From CAZRAL01 sp964598005 (GTDB taxonomy: Bacteria > Pseudomonadota > Gammaproteobacteria > Burkholderiales > Usitatibacteraceae): a stretch of DNA of 64,000 nucleotides. Under the pieces are notes generated by a model, which saw nothing but the letters and a program-made list of their open reading frames with translations, was not told the origin of the DNA and made no database searches. This document shows positions 44,350 through 53,192 of the stretch, in pieces. The position numbers and the translations under genes are program-made. Each line of letters starts with the position of its first letter. The stretch's first letter is position 1. The DNA lies in contig CAZRAL010000003.1 in NCBI GenBank assembly GCA_964598005.1, forward strand, positions 1-64,000. The letters run 5' to 3'.

Positions 44350-46365
44350 ATGTCTTCCCCGCGTGATCTGGAAAAAATATTTGGCCCCGAGGGCCCGCTG
44401 GCCAAAAATATCCCTGGCTTTCGGTTGCGAACCCAGCAACTGGAAATGGCGCAGGCCATTGAAGCTACGATCGATCGTGCAGACGTATTGATCGCCGAAG
44501 CGGGGACCGGCACCGGTAAAACCTTTGCCTACCTGGTGCCCACACTGCGTTCTGGCGGCAAGACCATCATCTCCACCGGCTCGAAAACCTTGCAAGACCA
44601 GCTTTTTCATCGCGACCTGCCGGTGGTGCGCGCGGCGCTGGGCGTGCCGGTGACCGCGGCGTTATTGAAAGGGCGCGCCAACTACGTGTGCTTGCACCAT
44701 ATCGAAGTAGCTGCAGCAGAAGGCCGGTTTTTCCAGCGCGAGGATATTCGCTATCTCTCATCGATTCGCCGTTTTGCCGATCGGTCGCTGCAAGGCGGCG
44801 GCACCGGAGACCGTGCCGAACTTTCGGAGGTACCGGAAAGCGCCAGCGTGTGGTCAATGGCCACCTCGACGCGCGAAAACTGCCTGGGCAGTACCTGCAA
44901 ACATTACAGCGACTGTTTTGTCATGAAAGCCCGCAAAGCCGCGATGGAAGCCGAAGTTGTCGTCGTCAACCATCACCTGTTTTTTGCCGATCTGGTGCTC
45001 AAGGATGAAAATGCGAGCAACTTGCTGCCGGCTTGCAACACCGTTATTTTTGATGAAGCCCACCAATTGCCGGAGACAGCTTCGCTGTTTATGGGGGAAT
45101 CGGTTTCTACCTTGCAATTACTCGAACTGGCGCGCGATACGCGCCTCGCGGGCATCGAGCATGCAGGCGATTTCAAAGATTTGCAAGACGCCGCACTAGC
45201 GCTTGACAAAGCTGCACGCGACTTGCGGCTTGCTGTTGAAGAAGATACAGCGAGATTACCTGGCAACCTGCTGACCGTGCGCGCAGAATTCAATGAGACT
45301 CTAAACGACGTACAGGAAACCCTCTCCACCCTGCGCGAAACGCTGGACAGTCAGGCTGGGCGCGCGCAGGAACTGCGCAACTGCATGGAACGCGCCGAAA
45401 TTCTCGCTGGGCAGATGATGCGTTGGCGCGATCACAGTTTTGAAGATTTCATTCGCTGGGCAGAAATTCATGAACGTTCGTTATCTCTCAACCTCACCCC
45501 ACTTTCCATTGCCGGCAGCTTCCGCGCCCAGGTCGACGGGCAAAAACGCGCCTGGATTTTTACTTCGGCCACGCTAGCCGTGAAGGGCGATTTCTCTCAT
45601 TACCAGCACGAAATGGGCCTGGAAGCCGCGCCAGATAAGGAGGAGAGTGAAAAAAATTCTACGCCAGCACGCATTCAAGCACAGGTATGGGCCTCGCCTT
45701 TCGACTATCCCAACCAGGGCCTGCTGTACGTCCCCACCGGTCTGCCAGAACCGAATACCGCCAGCTTTACCGAAGCCGTGGTGAAAGCCGCGCTGCCGGT
45801 GCTGGAAGCCAGCAAAGGAAGAGCGTTTTTGTTGTTTACCTCGTTACGCGCCATGCAACGTGCGCACGAATTGCTTAAAGAGGCGTGGGATCAACGCGGT
45901 CTTGAATTCCCCTTGATGCTACAAGGTGAGGGAACACGTACCGATCTGCTGGATCGCTTTCGTGTCGCAGGCAATGCGGTGCTGGTGGCCAGCCAATCGT
46001 TTTGGGAAGGCGTGGATGTAAAAGGCGAAGCGCTCTCGTTGGTGCTGATCGATAAATTGCCGTTTGCGCCACCGGATGATCCCGTACTGGCCGCACGTAT
46101 TGAAGCCATCAAAAAAGCAGGCGGTAATGCCTTTATGGATTATCAGTTGCCGCATGCGGCCATCAACTTGAAGCAGGGGGCAGGGCGGTTAATCCGCGAT
46201 GAAAATGACCGCGGCGTGCTGATGATCTGTGATACGCGGCTGGTGGAAAAGCCCTACGGACGGCGCATCTGGCAGAGTTTGCCGCCGATGCGGCGCACAC
46301 GGAACGAGAAAGAGGCGGTGGCGTTTTTTGGTGAACAGCAAGGTTCTGTATGTCAGACAGGGTAA
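44350..46365 (+). CDS. ATP-dependent helicase, DinG/YoaA family
   Basis: An XPD-like 5'-3' helicase with an iron-sulfur cluster, 671 residues. Walker A AEAGTGTGKTFAYLVP at about 57-72, the DEAH box VIFDEAHQLPET, four cluster cysteines in YVCLHH and ENCLGSTCKHYSDCF, and motif VI QGAGRLIRDENDRGV. Lengths and order suit YoaA (the shorter branch) rather than E. coli DinG. Role: resolving R-loops or damaged replication forks. The gap upstream (44159-44349) holds a weak hairpin (ccccgcgcaggcgtgggg) and nothing else. Confidence 0.9.
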   Translation: MSSPRDLEKIFGPEGPLAKNIPGFRLRTQQLEMAQAIEATIDRADVLIAEAGTGTGKTFAYLVPTLRSGGKTIISTGSKTLQDQLFHRDLPVVRAALGVPVTAALLKGRANYVCLHHIEVAAAEGRFFQREDIRYLSSIRRFADRSLQGGGTGDRAELSEVPESASVWSMATSTRENCLGSTCKHYSDCFVMKARKAAMEAEVVVVNHHLFFADLVLKDENASNLLPACNTVIFDEAHQLPETASLFMGESVSTLQLLELARDTRLAGIEHAGDFKDLQDAALALDKAARDLRLAVEEDTARLPGNLLTVRAEFNETLNDVQETLSTLRETLDSQAGRAQELRNCMERAEILAGQMMRWRDHSFEDFIRWAEIHERSLSLNLTPLSIAGSFRAQVDGQKRAWIFTSATLAVKGDFSHYQHEMGLEAAPDKEESEKNSTPARIQAQVWASPFDYPNQGLLYVPTGLPEPNTASFTEAVVKAALPVLEASKGRAFLLFTSLRAMQRAHELLKEAWDQRGLEFPLMLQGEGTRTDLLDRFRVAGNAVLVASQSFWEGVDVKGEALSLVLIDKLPFAPPDDPVLAARIEAIKKAGGNAFMDYQLPHAAINLKQGAGRLIRDENDRGVLMICDTRLVEKPYGRRIWQSLPPMRRTRNEKEAVAFFGEQQGSVCQTG

Positions 46366-46367
46366 CA

Positions 46368-46952
46368 TCAGTTACTCCTTCGACTCCGGCAAACTGATGC
46401 ACGTGCATTGCCAGAGATTTCTAGTGATGAACAGAGATCGTCATAGAGGCGTCGGCCAAGGCGGCGGTTGGCACGCGAAGGGTTGGCTTCTTGAATATCA
46501 ACCAACAATGTAAGCGCTATTGGCGGCCACCCATCTGTCACAACATAGGGTTTTGCACGCGATACAAGATATAACCATAGAGCTTGGTTGTCATCGGCAT
46601 AGTAAATATTTAAATCGGCCATCCTCTTGAATAGATAGACGATATCGGAAACTGTGCTTTCATTGTTAGTTTGTTTGAGCTGTTCAAGCAGGAAAGGAAC
46701 AGCGGCTTCACCTCTATGAGCAATGGGATCGGCATAGCGAAGTAGTGGCGGATGAATAACTTGAACTGCGTAAAGATACAGTCGATATTGGTCTTGTATC
46801 GGTTGTTGAGTAAGGTGCGTCTTGACCTCAGGCCAAGATGATAGAAAAAATTTCTCTCTTTCGTACTCCGATATTCTATAGTTTCCTTCGCCTCTAAATG
46901 CACATGCAGAAACAAAGCACAGGCCAATCATACAGATCACCCAATTAAGCAT
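46368..46952 (-). CDS. Hypothetical lipoprotein (194 aa)
   Basis: Unrecognised family. A lipoprotein signal with lipobox VSAC (lipidated C17) in MLNWVICMIGLCFVSACAF indicates attachment to an envelope membrane. The rest is soluble and helical with several Tyr/Leu-rich stretches (EAAVPFLLEQLKQTNNEST; VYLFKRMADLNIYYADDNQ), a pattern that recalls HEAT-like repeats. It is convergent with the helicase gene, two bases apart. Its base composition is lower in GC than the flanking genes, which may mean a separate origin. Confidence 0.65.
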   Translation of the reverse strand: MLNWVICMIGLCFVSACAFRGEGNYRISEYEREKFFLSSWPEVKTHLTQQPIQDQYRLYLYAVQVIHPPLLRYADPIAHRGEAAVPFLLEQLKQTNNESTVSDIVYLFKRMADLNIYYADDNQALWLYLVSRAKPYVVTDGWPPIALTLLVDIQEANPSRANRRLGRRLYDDLCSSLEISGNARASVCRSRRSN

Positions 46953-47274
46953 ATCGGCACATCACCATACTCATTCGTTAGGACTCTTTTTTCATGGATT
47001 TGTTTTTTCTTGCCGGAATAGGTTTTCTGACGGGGTTTGGCCGCGATTTTGTTTCAGTCTAAATAGCCAGGCCTTGCACATCAAAGCCTTTGCCCTGCCT
47101 TAATCCGGCAATGCAGTTTATACTGACATGATTCATTTTATCTGGGTTGAATCGAAGTATTTTGTGAAAAAATAAAAGCCTTTAAGCCCGAAATAAATTC
47201 TGCTATTTACCTTATTCATAAAAAAGAGAAACTATCTCCCAACGCCCACTTTGCAGATGTAAGTATACGATGAT
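46953..47274. other. Intergenic region upstream of lpxD, no gene seen
   Basis: A 322-base AT-rich stretch between the divergent lipoprotein gene and lpxD. I find no open frame with a ribosome-binding site and no strong hairpin. ctcattcgttagg at 46970-46982 resembles half of an attC core but has no partner. It probably holds the promoters of both flanking genes. Confidence 0.5.
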
Positions 47275-48297
47275 ATGAATCTACGTGAATTAACCGAAAA
47301 ACTAGGCGGTGAAGCGGTCGGCGAAGTTGACAGGCCCTTGATTGGCGTGGGCACGATCGAGGCGGCGACAAGTAATCAAATTACTTTTCTGGCCAATTCG
47401 CGTTACCGCAAAATGCTGGGGCGCACACACGCTGGGGCGGTGATTGTGGGCCCGAACGATCGCAATTCCACGACACTGCCGCGTATTGTGATAGCCAACC
47501 CTTATGCCTACTTTGCAAGGGTGGCACAGCTATTTTCGCCTGTGCCGCGCTATGCCGCAGGTGTACACCCCTCGGCGGTGATTCACGCAGATGTATCGTT
47601 GGCCGCTTCGGCCAGTGTGGCGGAATTCGTTTCCATCGGTCGCGGTGCAGTGATTGGCGAGCGGGTGCGTCTGGGGCCGGGCACGATAGTGGGCGAGGGC
47701 GCGCGCATTGGCGACGATTCGTTTTTGCCGGCGCGCGCTACGCTGTATCACGGTTGTACATTGGGGCGGCGCTGCATCGTGCATGCCGGCGCGGTGATTG
47801 GCGCAGATGGTTTTGGTTTTGCCCAGGATCAAGGCGCATGGATCAAGGTTCCCCAAACGGGTGGGGTAGTGATTGGTGACGATTGCGAGATCGGGGCCAA
47901 TACCACCATCGACCGTGGCGCGATGGAAAATACGATTATCGGCAATGGGGTCAAGCTCGATAACCAGATTCAGATCGGCCATAATGTGGTGATTGGCGAT
48001 CACACGATTATTGCCGGGTGTGTGGCGATTGCGGGCAGTACGCGTATTGGCGCGCAGGTGATGATTGGCGGGGCATCGGCTATTGTTGGGCATATAGAAA
48101 TCGCCGATCATTGTGTGATTTCGGCAATGACGCTGGTGACCAAGTCGATCATCAAGCCGGGCACCTATACGGCAGCCATGCCATTCATGCCGCATGGCGA
48201 GTGGCTGAAAAACGCTGTCCATCTGCGCAAGCTGGATGAGTTGGCGGAAAAAGTAAAACAATTACAGGCAAGAGAAAATAAAGGGGAGTCCTCATGA
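47275..48297 (+). CDS. lpxD: UDP-3-O-(3-hydroxyacyl)glucosamine N-acyltransferase
   Basis: Third step of lipid A synthesis, adding the N-linked 3-hydroxyacyl chain. The 340-residue trimeric left-handed beta-helix protein begins with the uridine-binding domain (MNLRELTEKLGGEAVG; TFLANSRYRKML) and continues with hexapeptide repeats (IGADGFGFAQDQGAWIKVPQ contains the acyl-binding segment; IGHNVVIGDHTIIAGCVAIAG). A C-terminal helix ends in KVKQLQARENKGESS. The stop overlaps fabZ (ATGA). First gene of the cluster lpxD-fabZ-lpxA-lpxB-rnhB. Confidence 0.97.
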   Translation: MNLRELTEKLGGEAVGEVDRPLIGVGTIEAATSNQITFLANSRYRKMLGRTHAGAVIVGPNDRNSTTLPRIVIANPYAYFARVAQLFSPVPRYAAGVHPSAVIHADVSLAASASVAEFVSIGRGAVIGERVRLGPGTIVGEGARIGDDSFLPARATLYHGCTLGRRCIVHAGAVIGADGFGFAQDQGAWIKVPQTGGVVIGDDCEIGANTTIDRGAMENTIIGNGVKLDNQIQIGHNVVIGDHTIIAGCVAIAGSTRIGAQVMIGGASAIVGHIEIADHCVISAMTLVTKSIIKPGTYTAAMPFMPHGEWLKNAVHLRKLDELAEKVKQLQARENKGESS

Positions 48298-48737
48298 GTG
48301 TGATGGAGATCGGGGAAATCAAGGAATACCTGCCGCACCGTTATCCGTTTTTACTGGTAGACCGGGTGCTGGAGCTGGAGCCGGAAAAACGTATCGTGGC
48401 GCTCAAAAACGTTACCGCCAACGAGCCTTTTTTTCAGGGCCATTTTCCGCATCATGCGGTGATGCCTGGTGTGTTGATCGTTGAAGCGCTGGCGCAAGCC
48501 GCTGCGTTGCTGGCTTTCAAAAGCATGGGCACCAAACGCGATGAGCGTACTGTCGTTTATCTTGCCGGGGTGGATGGCGCGCGGTTTAAACGCCCCATCG
48601 TTCCCGGCGATACATTATTGCTGGAAGCTGAAAAACTGATGGAAAAGCGCGGGCTGGTGAAATTCGCCGCACGCGCCAAGGTGGGAGAACAAATAGCCTG
48701 CGAAGTGGAATTGCTGTGCACGATGCGCACGCTGTGA
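48294..48737 (+). CDS. fabZ: 3-hydroxyacyl-ACP dehydratase FabZ
   Basis: Dehydrates 3-hydroxyacyl-ACP in fatty acid elongation, competing with LpxA/LpxD for the same substrate, which explains its place here. The 147-residue hot-dog protein has LPHRYPFLLVDRVLELE, the catalytic His/Glu in GHFPHHAVMPGVLIVEALAQ, and RFKRPIVPGDTLLLEAE. Its TGA overlaps the lpxA GTG start (GTGA). Confidence 0.97.
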   Translation: MSVMEIGEIKEYLPHRYPFLLVDRVLELEPEKRIVALKNVTANEPFFQGHFPHHAVMPGVLIVEALAQAAALLAFKSMGTKRDERTVVYLAGVDGARFKRPIVPGDTLLLEAEKLMEKRGLVKFAARAKVGEQIACEVELLCTMRTL

Positions 48738-49516
48738 TTCATCCGACCGCGCTGGTTTCGCCGCAGGCGCGTATCGGGCGCAACGTGAGTATTGGCGCTT
48801 ATACGGTGGTCGATGCGGTGGTCGATGGCGAGGTTGAAATCGGCGAAGGGACGCATATCGGGCATCACTGCGTCATCACTGGCCGGACGCGCATCGGCCG
48901 CGATAACCGTATTTTTCATTCGGTTTCGCTGGGTGAAGCCAATCAGGACAAAAAATACAAAGGTGAGCCGACTGCGCTGGAGATTGGCGACCGCAATACC
49001 ATCCGCGAATTTTGCAGCTTCAACCGTGGCACGGTTCAGGATGCAGGCATCACGCGCATTGGTTCGGATAACTGGATCATGGCGTATGTGCACGTCGCAC
49101 ACGATTGTCAGGTTGGCAGCAACACGACGCTGGCTAACTGTACCCAGCTGGCCGGCCATGTTCACGTTGGCGATTGGGCCACGCTGGGCGGTTTTACAGG
49201 GGTGCATCAATTTGTGCGCATTGGGGCGCATGCGATGTGTGGTGTGTCGAGCGTGGTGCTGATGGATATTCCGCCTTATGTCACGGTAGGAGGGAATCCA
49301 CTCGCCGCTGCGGGGATCAATGCGGAGGGGTTGAAGCGTCGTGGTTTTACAGCCGCGCAACTCGCGGCTATCAAGCAAGCCTATAAAACACTTTATCGTA
49401 GCGGGTTGTCTTTTGCCGAAGCCAAGATTCAGCTGGCAAAAGAGGCTGCAATGTCGCCCGAGCTACATTTGCTGGTCGAATTTTTGAATGCTTCCACTCG
49501 CGGTATCGTCAGGTAA
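48734..49516 (+). CDS. lpxA: UDP-N-acetylglucosamine O-acyltransferase
   Basis: First step of lipid A synthesis. The start is placed at GTG 48734, giving MIHPTALVSPQARIG, the normal N-terminus, and a GTGA overlap with fabZ; an in-frame GTG six codons upstream is possible. The 260-residue beta-helix protein shows hexapeptide repeats, HSVSLGEANQDKKYKGEPT, IREFCSFNRGT and the catalytic-histidine region MAYVHVAHDCQVG, with the C-terminal helical domain EGLKRRGFTAAQLAAIKQAY. Confidence 0.96.
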   Translation: MIHPTALVSPQARIGRNVSIGAYTVVDAVVDGEVEIGEGTHIGHHCVITGRTRIGRDNRIFHSVSLGEANQDKKYKGEPTALEIGDRNTIREFCSFNRGTVQDAGITRIGSDNWIMAYVHVAHDCQVGSNTTLANCTQLAGHVHVGDWATLGGFTGVHQFVRIGAHAMCGVSSVVLMDIPPYVTVGGNPLAAAGINAEGLKRRGFTAAQLAAIKQAYKTLYRSGLSFAEAKIQLAKEAAMSPELHLLVEFLNASTRGIVR

Positions 49517-49520
49517 TGCG

Positions 49521-50681
49521 ATGAAGGTCGGAATTGTTGCCGGAGAAGCATCGGGCGATCTGCTGGGCAGTCTGCTGATCGAGGCGCTGAAAGAAAAATA
49601 TCCGCATATCGAATGGATCGGTATTGCCGGGCCTCGAATGCAGGCGGCGGGCGCGCAATCTTTGTACCCCATGGAAAAGCTAGCGGTGCGGGGTTATGTC
49701 GAAGTGCTCAAGCGTTTTCGCGGCATTTTGCAAATACGCAATGGGTTGAAAAATTACTTCCTTCAGCATCGCCCACATTTATTTATCGGCATCGATGCCC
49801 CCGATTTCAATCTTGGTCTGGAAAAAACGCTCAAGCAGGCAGGCATTCCCACGATTCATTACGTGAGTCCGTCGATCTGGGCCTGGCGCGGCGAACGCAT
49901 TCATAAAATTGCCCAAGCGGTTAATCTCATGTTGACGGTATTTCCGTTTGAGGCCGCGCTCTATGAGAAGCAGGGCATTCCCGTCGTTTATGTGGGCCAT
50001 CCCCTTGCTGATGCGATTCCCCAAAAACCGCAGCGTGAGGCCGCACGGCAGCAGCTAAAACTTCAAGCTGACGATTTATATGTGGCCTTGTTGCCGGGAA
50101 GCCGGCAAACCGAGCTGGATTATCATGCTGCGTTGTTCGTTGAGACAGCCAAAGCATTTTTGAAGGTGTTTCCGCAGGCACGTTTTCTGGTGCCGTTAGC
50201 GACACGCGAAACGCGCGATCAATTTGAAGCGGCGCGCTGGCAGCTGCAGGCGCAGGATCTGCCATTACAGATTTTATTTGGACACGCCAATTTGGCATTG
50301 GCTGCTGCCGATGTAGCACTGGTGGCGAGCGGTACGGCTACGCTTGAGGCTGCGCTATGGAAGTGCCCGCATGTGATTGCCTACCGGATGTCGCCCACTA
50401 CCTTGGCACTGATGAAACGTAAAGCCTATTTGCCCTATGCCGGGTTGCCGAATATATTGTCCGGTGAATTTATTGTCCCTGAGTTCATTCAGGAAGAGGC
50501 GACTCCCGCCAATCTGGTTCAAGCCATGGGAAATTTAATAAGTCACAAAGTTGTTCGAGAACGGCTCTCCGCGCGGTTTGCAGACTTGCATGCCAGTTTG
50601 AGTATCGACAATGCAACGCGCATCGGTAATGCTTTGGCGCCTTATCTGGATAACGTTTCCATGGCTGCCACGCCAGCATGA
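49521..50681 (+). CDS. lpxB: Lipid-A-disaccharide synthase
   Basis: Joins lipid X and UDP-2,3-diacylglucosamine. The 386-residue GT19 glycosyltransferase starts MKVGIVAGEASGDLLGS, with FIGIDAPDFNLGLE, IHYVSPSIWAWRGERIHKI, VYVGHPLADAIP and the C-terminal ASGTATLEAALWKCPHVIAYR, all family signatures. Four bases separate it from lpxA, and its stop overlaps rnhB (ATGA). Confidence 0.97.
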   Translation: MKVGIVAGEASGDLLGSLLIEALKEKYPHIEWIGIAGPRMQAAGAQSLYPMEKLAVRGYVEVLKRFRGILQIRNGLKNYFLQHRPHLFIGIDAPDFNLGLEKTLKQAGIPTIHYVSPSIWAWRGERIHKIAQAVNLMLTVFPFEAALYEKQGIPVVYVGHPLADAIPQKPQREAARQQLKLQADDLYVALLPGSRQTELDYHAALFVETAKAFLKVFPQARFLVPLATRETRDQFEAARWQLQAQDLPLQILFGHANLALAAADVALVASGTATLEAALWKCPHVIAYRMSPTTLALMKRKAYLPYAGLPNILSGEFIVPEFIQEEATPANLVQAMGNLISHKVVRERLSARFADLHASLSIDNATRIGNALAPYLDNVSMAATPA

Positions 50682-51268
50682 AGGTGCGGCTACGTTGCGG
50701 CGTAGATGAGGCGGGCCGCGGGCCGCTTGCTGGCGCTGTATTTGCGGCGGCGGTGATTCTTGATCCACGACGGCCGATCAAAGGGTTGGCCGACTCCAAG
50801 CAATTAAGCGAACGGCGGCGCGAGGAACTGGCAATCGAAATTCGCGAGAAAGCAAAAGCATGGTTTATTGCTTCAGCGTCGTCTTCAGAGATCGATCAGC
50901 TTAATATCTTGCAAGCGACGTTGCTGGCGATGAAGCGCGCCATTGAATCCCTGGCGCTGGTTCCCGATGAAATTTTGATTGATGGATTACATACGCCAGC
51001 TGGTTTACGCTCCTGCACCGCAATGGTGGCGGGCGACCGGCTGGTGGCTGAAATTTCGGCGGCGTCGATTCTGGCTAAAACCGCACGCGATGCAGAGATG
51101 CGACAGCACGATGCGAGTTTCCCCCAATATGGATTCGGCCGACACAAAGGGTATGGCACAGCCGCGCATTTAAGCGCGCTCAAACAATATGGTCCCTGCG
51201 AAATACATCGTTACAGCTTTGCGCCAGTGCGCAATGCTGCTGCACAGGGCAAATTGTTTTTATCGTGA
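50678..51268 (+). CDS. rnhB: Ribonuclease HII
   Basis: Removes RNA, including single ribonucleotides, from DNA duplexes. The 196-residue protein has the catalytic RCGVDEAGRGPLAGAVFAAAV near the N-terminus (D and E of DEAGRG), LADSKQLSERRREEL, and AEISAASILAKTARDAEM with the later acidic residues, then PQYGFGRHKGYGTAAHL. The lpxB-rnhB pair is common in proteobacteria. Its stop overlaps the next start (GTGA). Confidence 0.96.
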   Translation: MKVRLRCGVDEAGRGPLAGAVFAAAVILDPRRPIKGLADSKQLSERRREELAIEIREKAKAWFIASASSSEIDQLNILQATLLAMKRAIESLALVPDEILIDGLHTPAGLRSCTAMVAGDRLVAEISAASILAKTARDAEMRQHDASFPQYGFGRHKGYGTAAHLSALKQYGPCEIHRYSFAPVRNAAAQGKLFLS

Positions 51269-52059
51269 TAAAAACCATCCATTCCCGCGACAACCCGCTG
51301 TTTAAACAGTTGGTCAAGCTGGCTTCAAGCGCACGCGAGCGGAAAAAGTCCGGGCTGACCGTTCTGGATGGGGCGCATCTGGTCGAGGCTTATTGCGCTT
51401 CACAACGCCAGCCGCGTAGGGTGATCGTGGCTGCCAGTGCAATGGATCTCCCGGAAACACAAGCTATCCTGGCCAAGGTGGTTTGCGCTGAAGTGGTGTG
51501 TTTTGACGATGCCTTGATGGTTGAAATTTCAGCACTGGAATCGCCCGCGGCGTTAATGGCTTTGATCGATACCCCCGCCAATGCTCCGCTACCCGCGCAT
51601 GCAACAAGCTGTGTCGTTCTTGAGGCCATTCAGGATCCGGGCAATGTCGGCTCCATCCTGCGTAGTGCGGCGGCAGCCGATGTGCGCCGCGTTGTTCTTT
51701 CCCCAGGCTGTGCGTTTGCCTGGTCGCCTAAGGTATTGCGTGCGGCGCAGGGGGCACATTTTGCACTCGATATTTCTGAAGGGGTGGAGGTGGTCGAGTT
51801 TGTGCAGCGCGTATTTGCGACAGAAGGGCAGGTGCTGGCACTGGCCCCCAAAGCGGAATCGAGCCTGTACGATTACGATCTGACACAAGCGACGGCCTTT
51901 CTGGTTGGTAATGAAGGCGCAGGGCTTTCCAGTGCATTGATGCAAGTCGCCCATCATCGCATCAGCATTCCCATGCCAGGTGCGATGGAATCACTGAATG
52001 TGGCGGCCAGTGCGGCTGTGTGTTTGTTTGAACGGGTACGCCAACTTACTCATCGCTAA
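51265..52059 (+). CDS. SpoU/TrmH-family RNA 2'-O-methyltransferase
   Basis: Methylates a ribose in rRNA or tRNA. The 264-residue SPOUT protein has an N-terminal substrate-binding domain (SRDNPLFKQLVKLASSARER; TVLDGAHLVEAY) and the knotted catalytic domain with ALEAIQDPGNVGSILRSA type motif 1 (VVLEAIQDPGNVGSILRSA), FLVGNEGAGLSS (motif 2) and ISIPMPGAMESLNVAASAA (motif 3). The start is GTG overlapping the rnhB stop. The exact nucleotide is not known. Confidence 0.92.
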   Translation: MIKTIHSRDNPLFKQLVKLASSARERKKSGLTVLDGAHLVEAYCASQRQPRRVIVAASAMDLPETQAILAKVVCAEVVCFDDALMVEISALESPAALMALIDTPANAPLPAHATSCVVLEAIQDPGNVGSILRSAAAADVRRVVLSPGCAFAWSPKVLRAAQGAHFALDISEGVEVVEFVQRVFATEGQVLALAPKAESSLYDYDLTQATAFLVGNEGAGLSSALMQVAHHRISIPMPGAMESLNVAASAAVCLFERVRQLTHR

Positions 52060-52072
52060 AAGAAGCTCAAGT

Positions 52073-52801
52073 ATGAAAACACCGGATCTGGCATCGCCAC
52101 CCCCGCAGCGCTCCTACCGTTATTACGAATTTGTCATGGCGGCCTTTGTGACCATATTGATTTGCTCCAATCTCATTGGCCCGGCAAAGATTGTACAAAT
52201 CGATGCGCCATTATTGGGAGCACTGACCTTTGGCGCGGGGGTATTGTTCTTCCCCATTTCCTATGTTTTTGGCGACATTCTGACCGAAGTCTACGGCTAT
52301 GCGCGCTCACGGCGCGTGATCTGGGCGGGCTTTGCCGGGCTGGCCTTTGCCTCAATGATGGCCTATGTCATTGTGGCGTTGCCGCCCGCCTCATTCTGGA
52401 AAAATCAAAGCGCCTATGAAATTGCCTTTGGCGCAACCTGGCGTATTGCGCTGGCTTCGTTGATCGCTTTTTTTTGCGGCGAGTTTGTAAATTCGTACGT
52501 GTTGGCCAAAATGAAAATCATGACGCAGGGCAAGTGGTTGTGGAGCCGGACAATCAGCTCAACCATTGCCGGAGAGGCCGTTGATTCAGTCCTGTTTTAT
52601 CCGCTGGCGTTTTATGGCACGGGAATCATCCCCGATGATAAATTGCCGCTGGTCATGCTGGCGCAGTTTATAACCAAGGTCGGTGTGGAAGTAGCATTTA
52701 CCCCGTTTACCTACAAATTGGTGGCGTGGCTGAAAAAAGCGGAGAACGAGGACTATTACGACCGCGAGACCAACTTCACTCCCTTCTCGTTAAAAACCTG
52801 A
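52073..52801 (+). CDS. Queuosine precursor transporter (YhhQ family)
   Basis: Imports queuosine precursors (preQ0/preQ1). The 242-residue protein has about six membrane segments; SNLIGPAKIVQI, FPISYVFGDILTEVYGYARSR and WLWSRTISSTIAGEAVDSVLF are family signatures (the last shortened: SSTIAGEAVDSVLFYPLAF). The start at 52073 is 13 bases after the methyltransferase stop. The synthesis genes queE and queD are 8 kb downstream, so the cell can apparently both make and import the precursor. Confidence 0.9.
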   Translation: MKTPDLASPPPQRSYRYYEFVMAAFVTILICSNLIGPAKIVQIDAPLLGALTFGAGVLFFPISYVFGDILTEVYGYARSRRVIWAGFAGLAFASMMAYVIVALPPASFWKNQSAYEIAFGATWRIALASLIAFFCGEFVNSYVLAKMKIMTQGKWLWSRTISSTIAGEAVDSVLFYPLAFYGTGIIPDDKLPLVMLAQFITKVGVEVAFTPFTYKLVAWLKKAENEDYYDRETNFTPFSLKT

Positions 52802-52816
52802 GAGCTCATCGTTATC

Positions 52817-53074
52817 ATGCTGACATTAGCGGATATTCTTGGATACATTGCCGGATTTTGCACCACTATCGCCTTTGTTCCGCAGGTGCTCAAAGTCTGG
52901 CGTTCGCGATCGGCACGCGATATTTCGCTCGGGATGTATTTGCTGTTTACTTTTGGACTGATCTGCTGGCTGGTTTACGGGCTGATAGTCATGAGCTGGC
53001 CTATCATTATCGCCAATATGGTCACGCTGTTTCTGGCGGCTTTGATTTTGATCATGAAGTTACGCTGGGGGTAG
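52817..53074 (+). CDS. SemiSWEET / PQ-loop sugar transporter-like protein
   Basis: An 85-residue protein with three membrane helices, the half-size unit of SWEET carriers, which works as a dimer. The PQ motif is in TIAFVPQVLKVWRSRSARDIS, followed by LLFTFGLICWLVYGLI. Substrate is unknown. It follows the queuosine transporter by 15 bases and is closed by the terminator at 53139. Confidence 0.88.
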   Translation: MLTLADILGYIAGFCTTIAFVPQVLKVWRSRSARDISLGMYLLFTFGLICWLVYGLIVMSWPIIIANMVTLFLAALILIMKLRWG

Positions 53075-53138
53075 GGACTGGGCAGCATTTGATTTGCTGC
53101 ATCGATGTACTTCATATCATTTGCAATTCGCTATAAAA

Positions 53139-53170
53139 GCAAAAGGCCGCCAGACACGGCGGCCTTTTGC
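53139..53170. terminator. Bidirectional intrinsic terminator
   Basis: GCAAAAGGCCGCC and GGCGGCCTTTTGC enclose AGACAC. The A/T ends suit both strands, serving the SemiSWEET operon (+) and the convergent DUF4397 gene (-). Confidence 0.85.
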
Positions 53171-53192
53171 AAGGCGTGCAGCAAGTTTGTAA

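Noticed and set aside
46968..46983. attC-like half core (ctcattcgttagg) upstream of the lipoprotein gene
   Set aside because: No partner core or pairing arm within 150 bases on either side; likely chance or a remnant.
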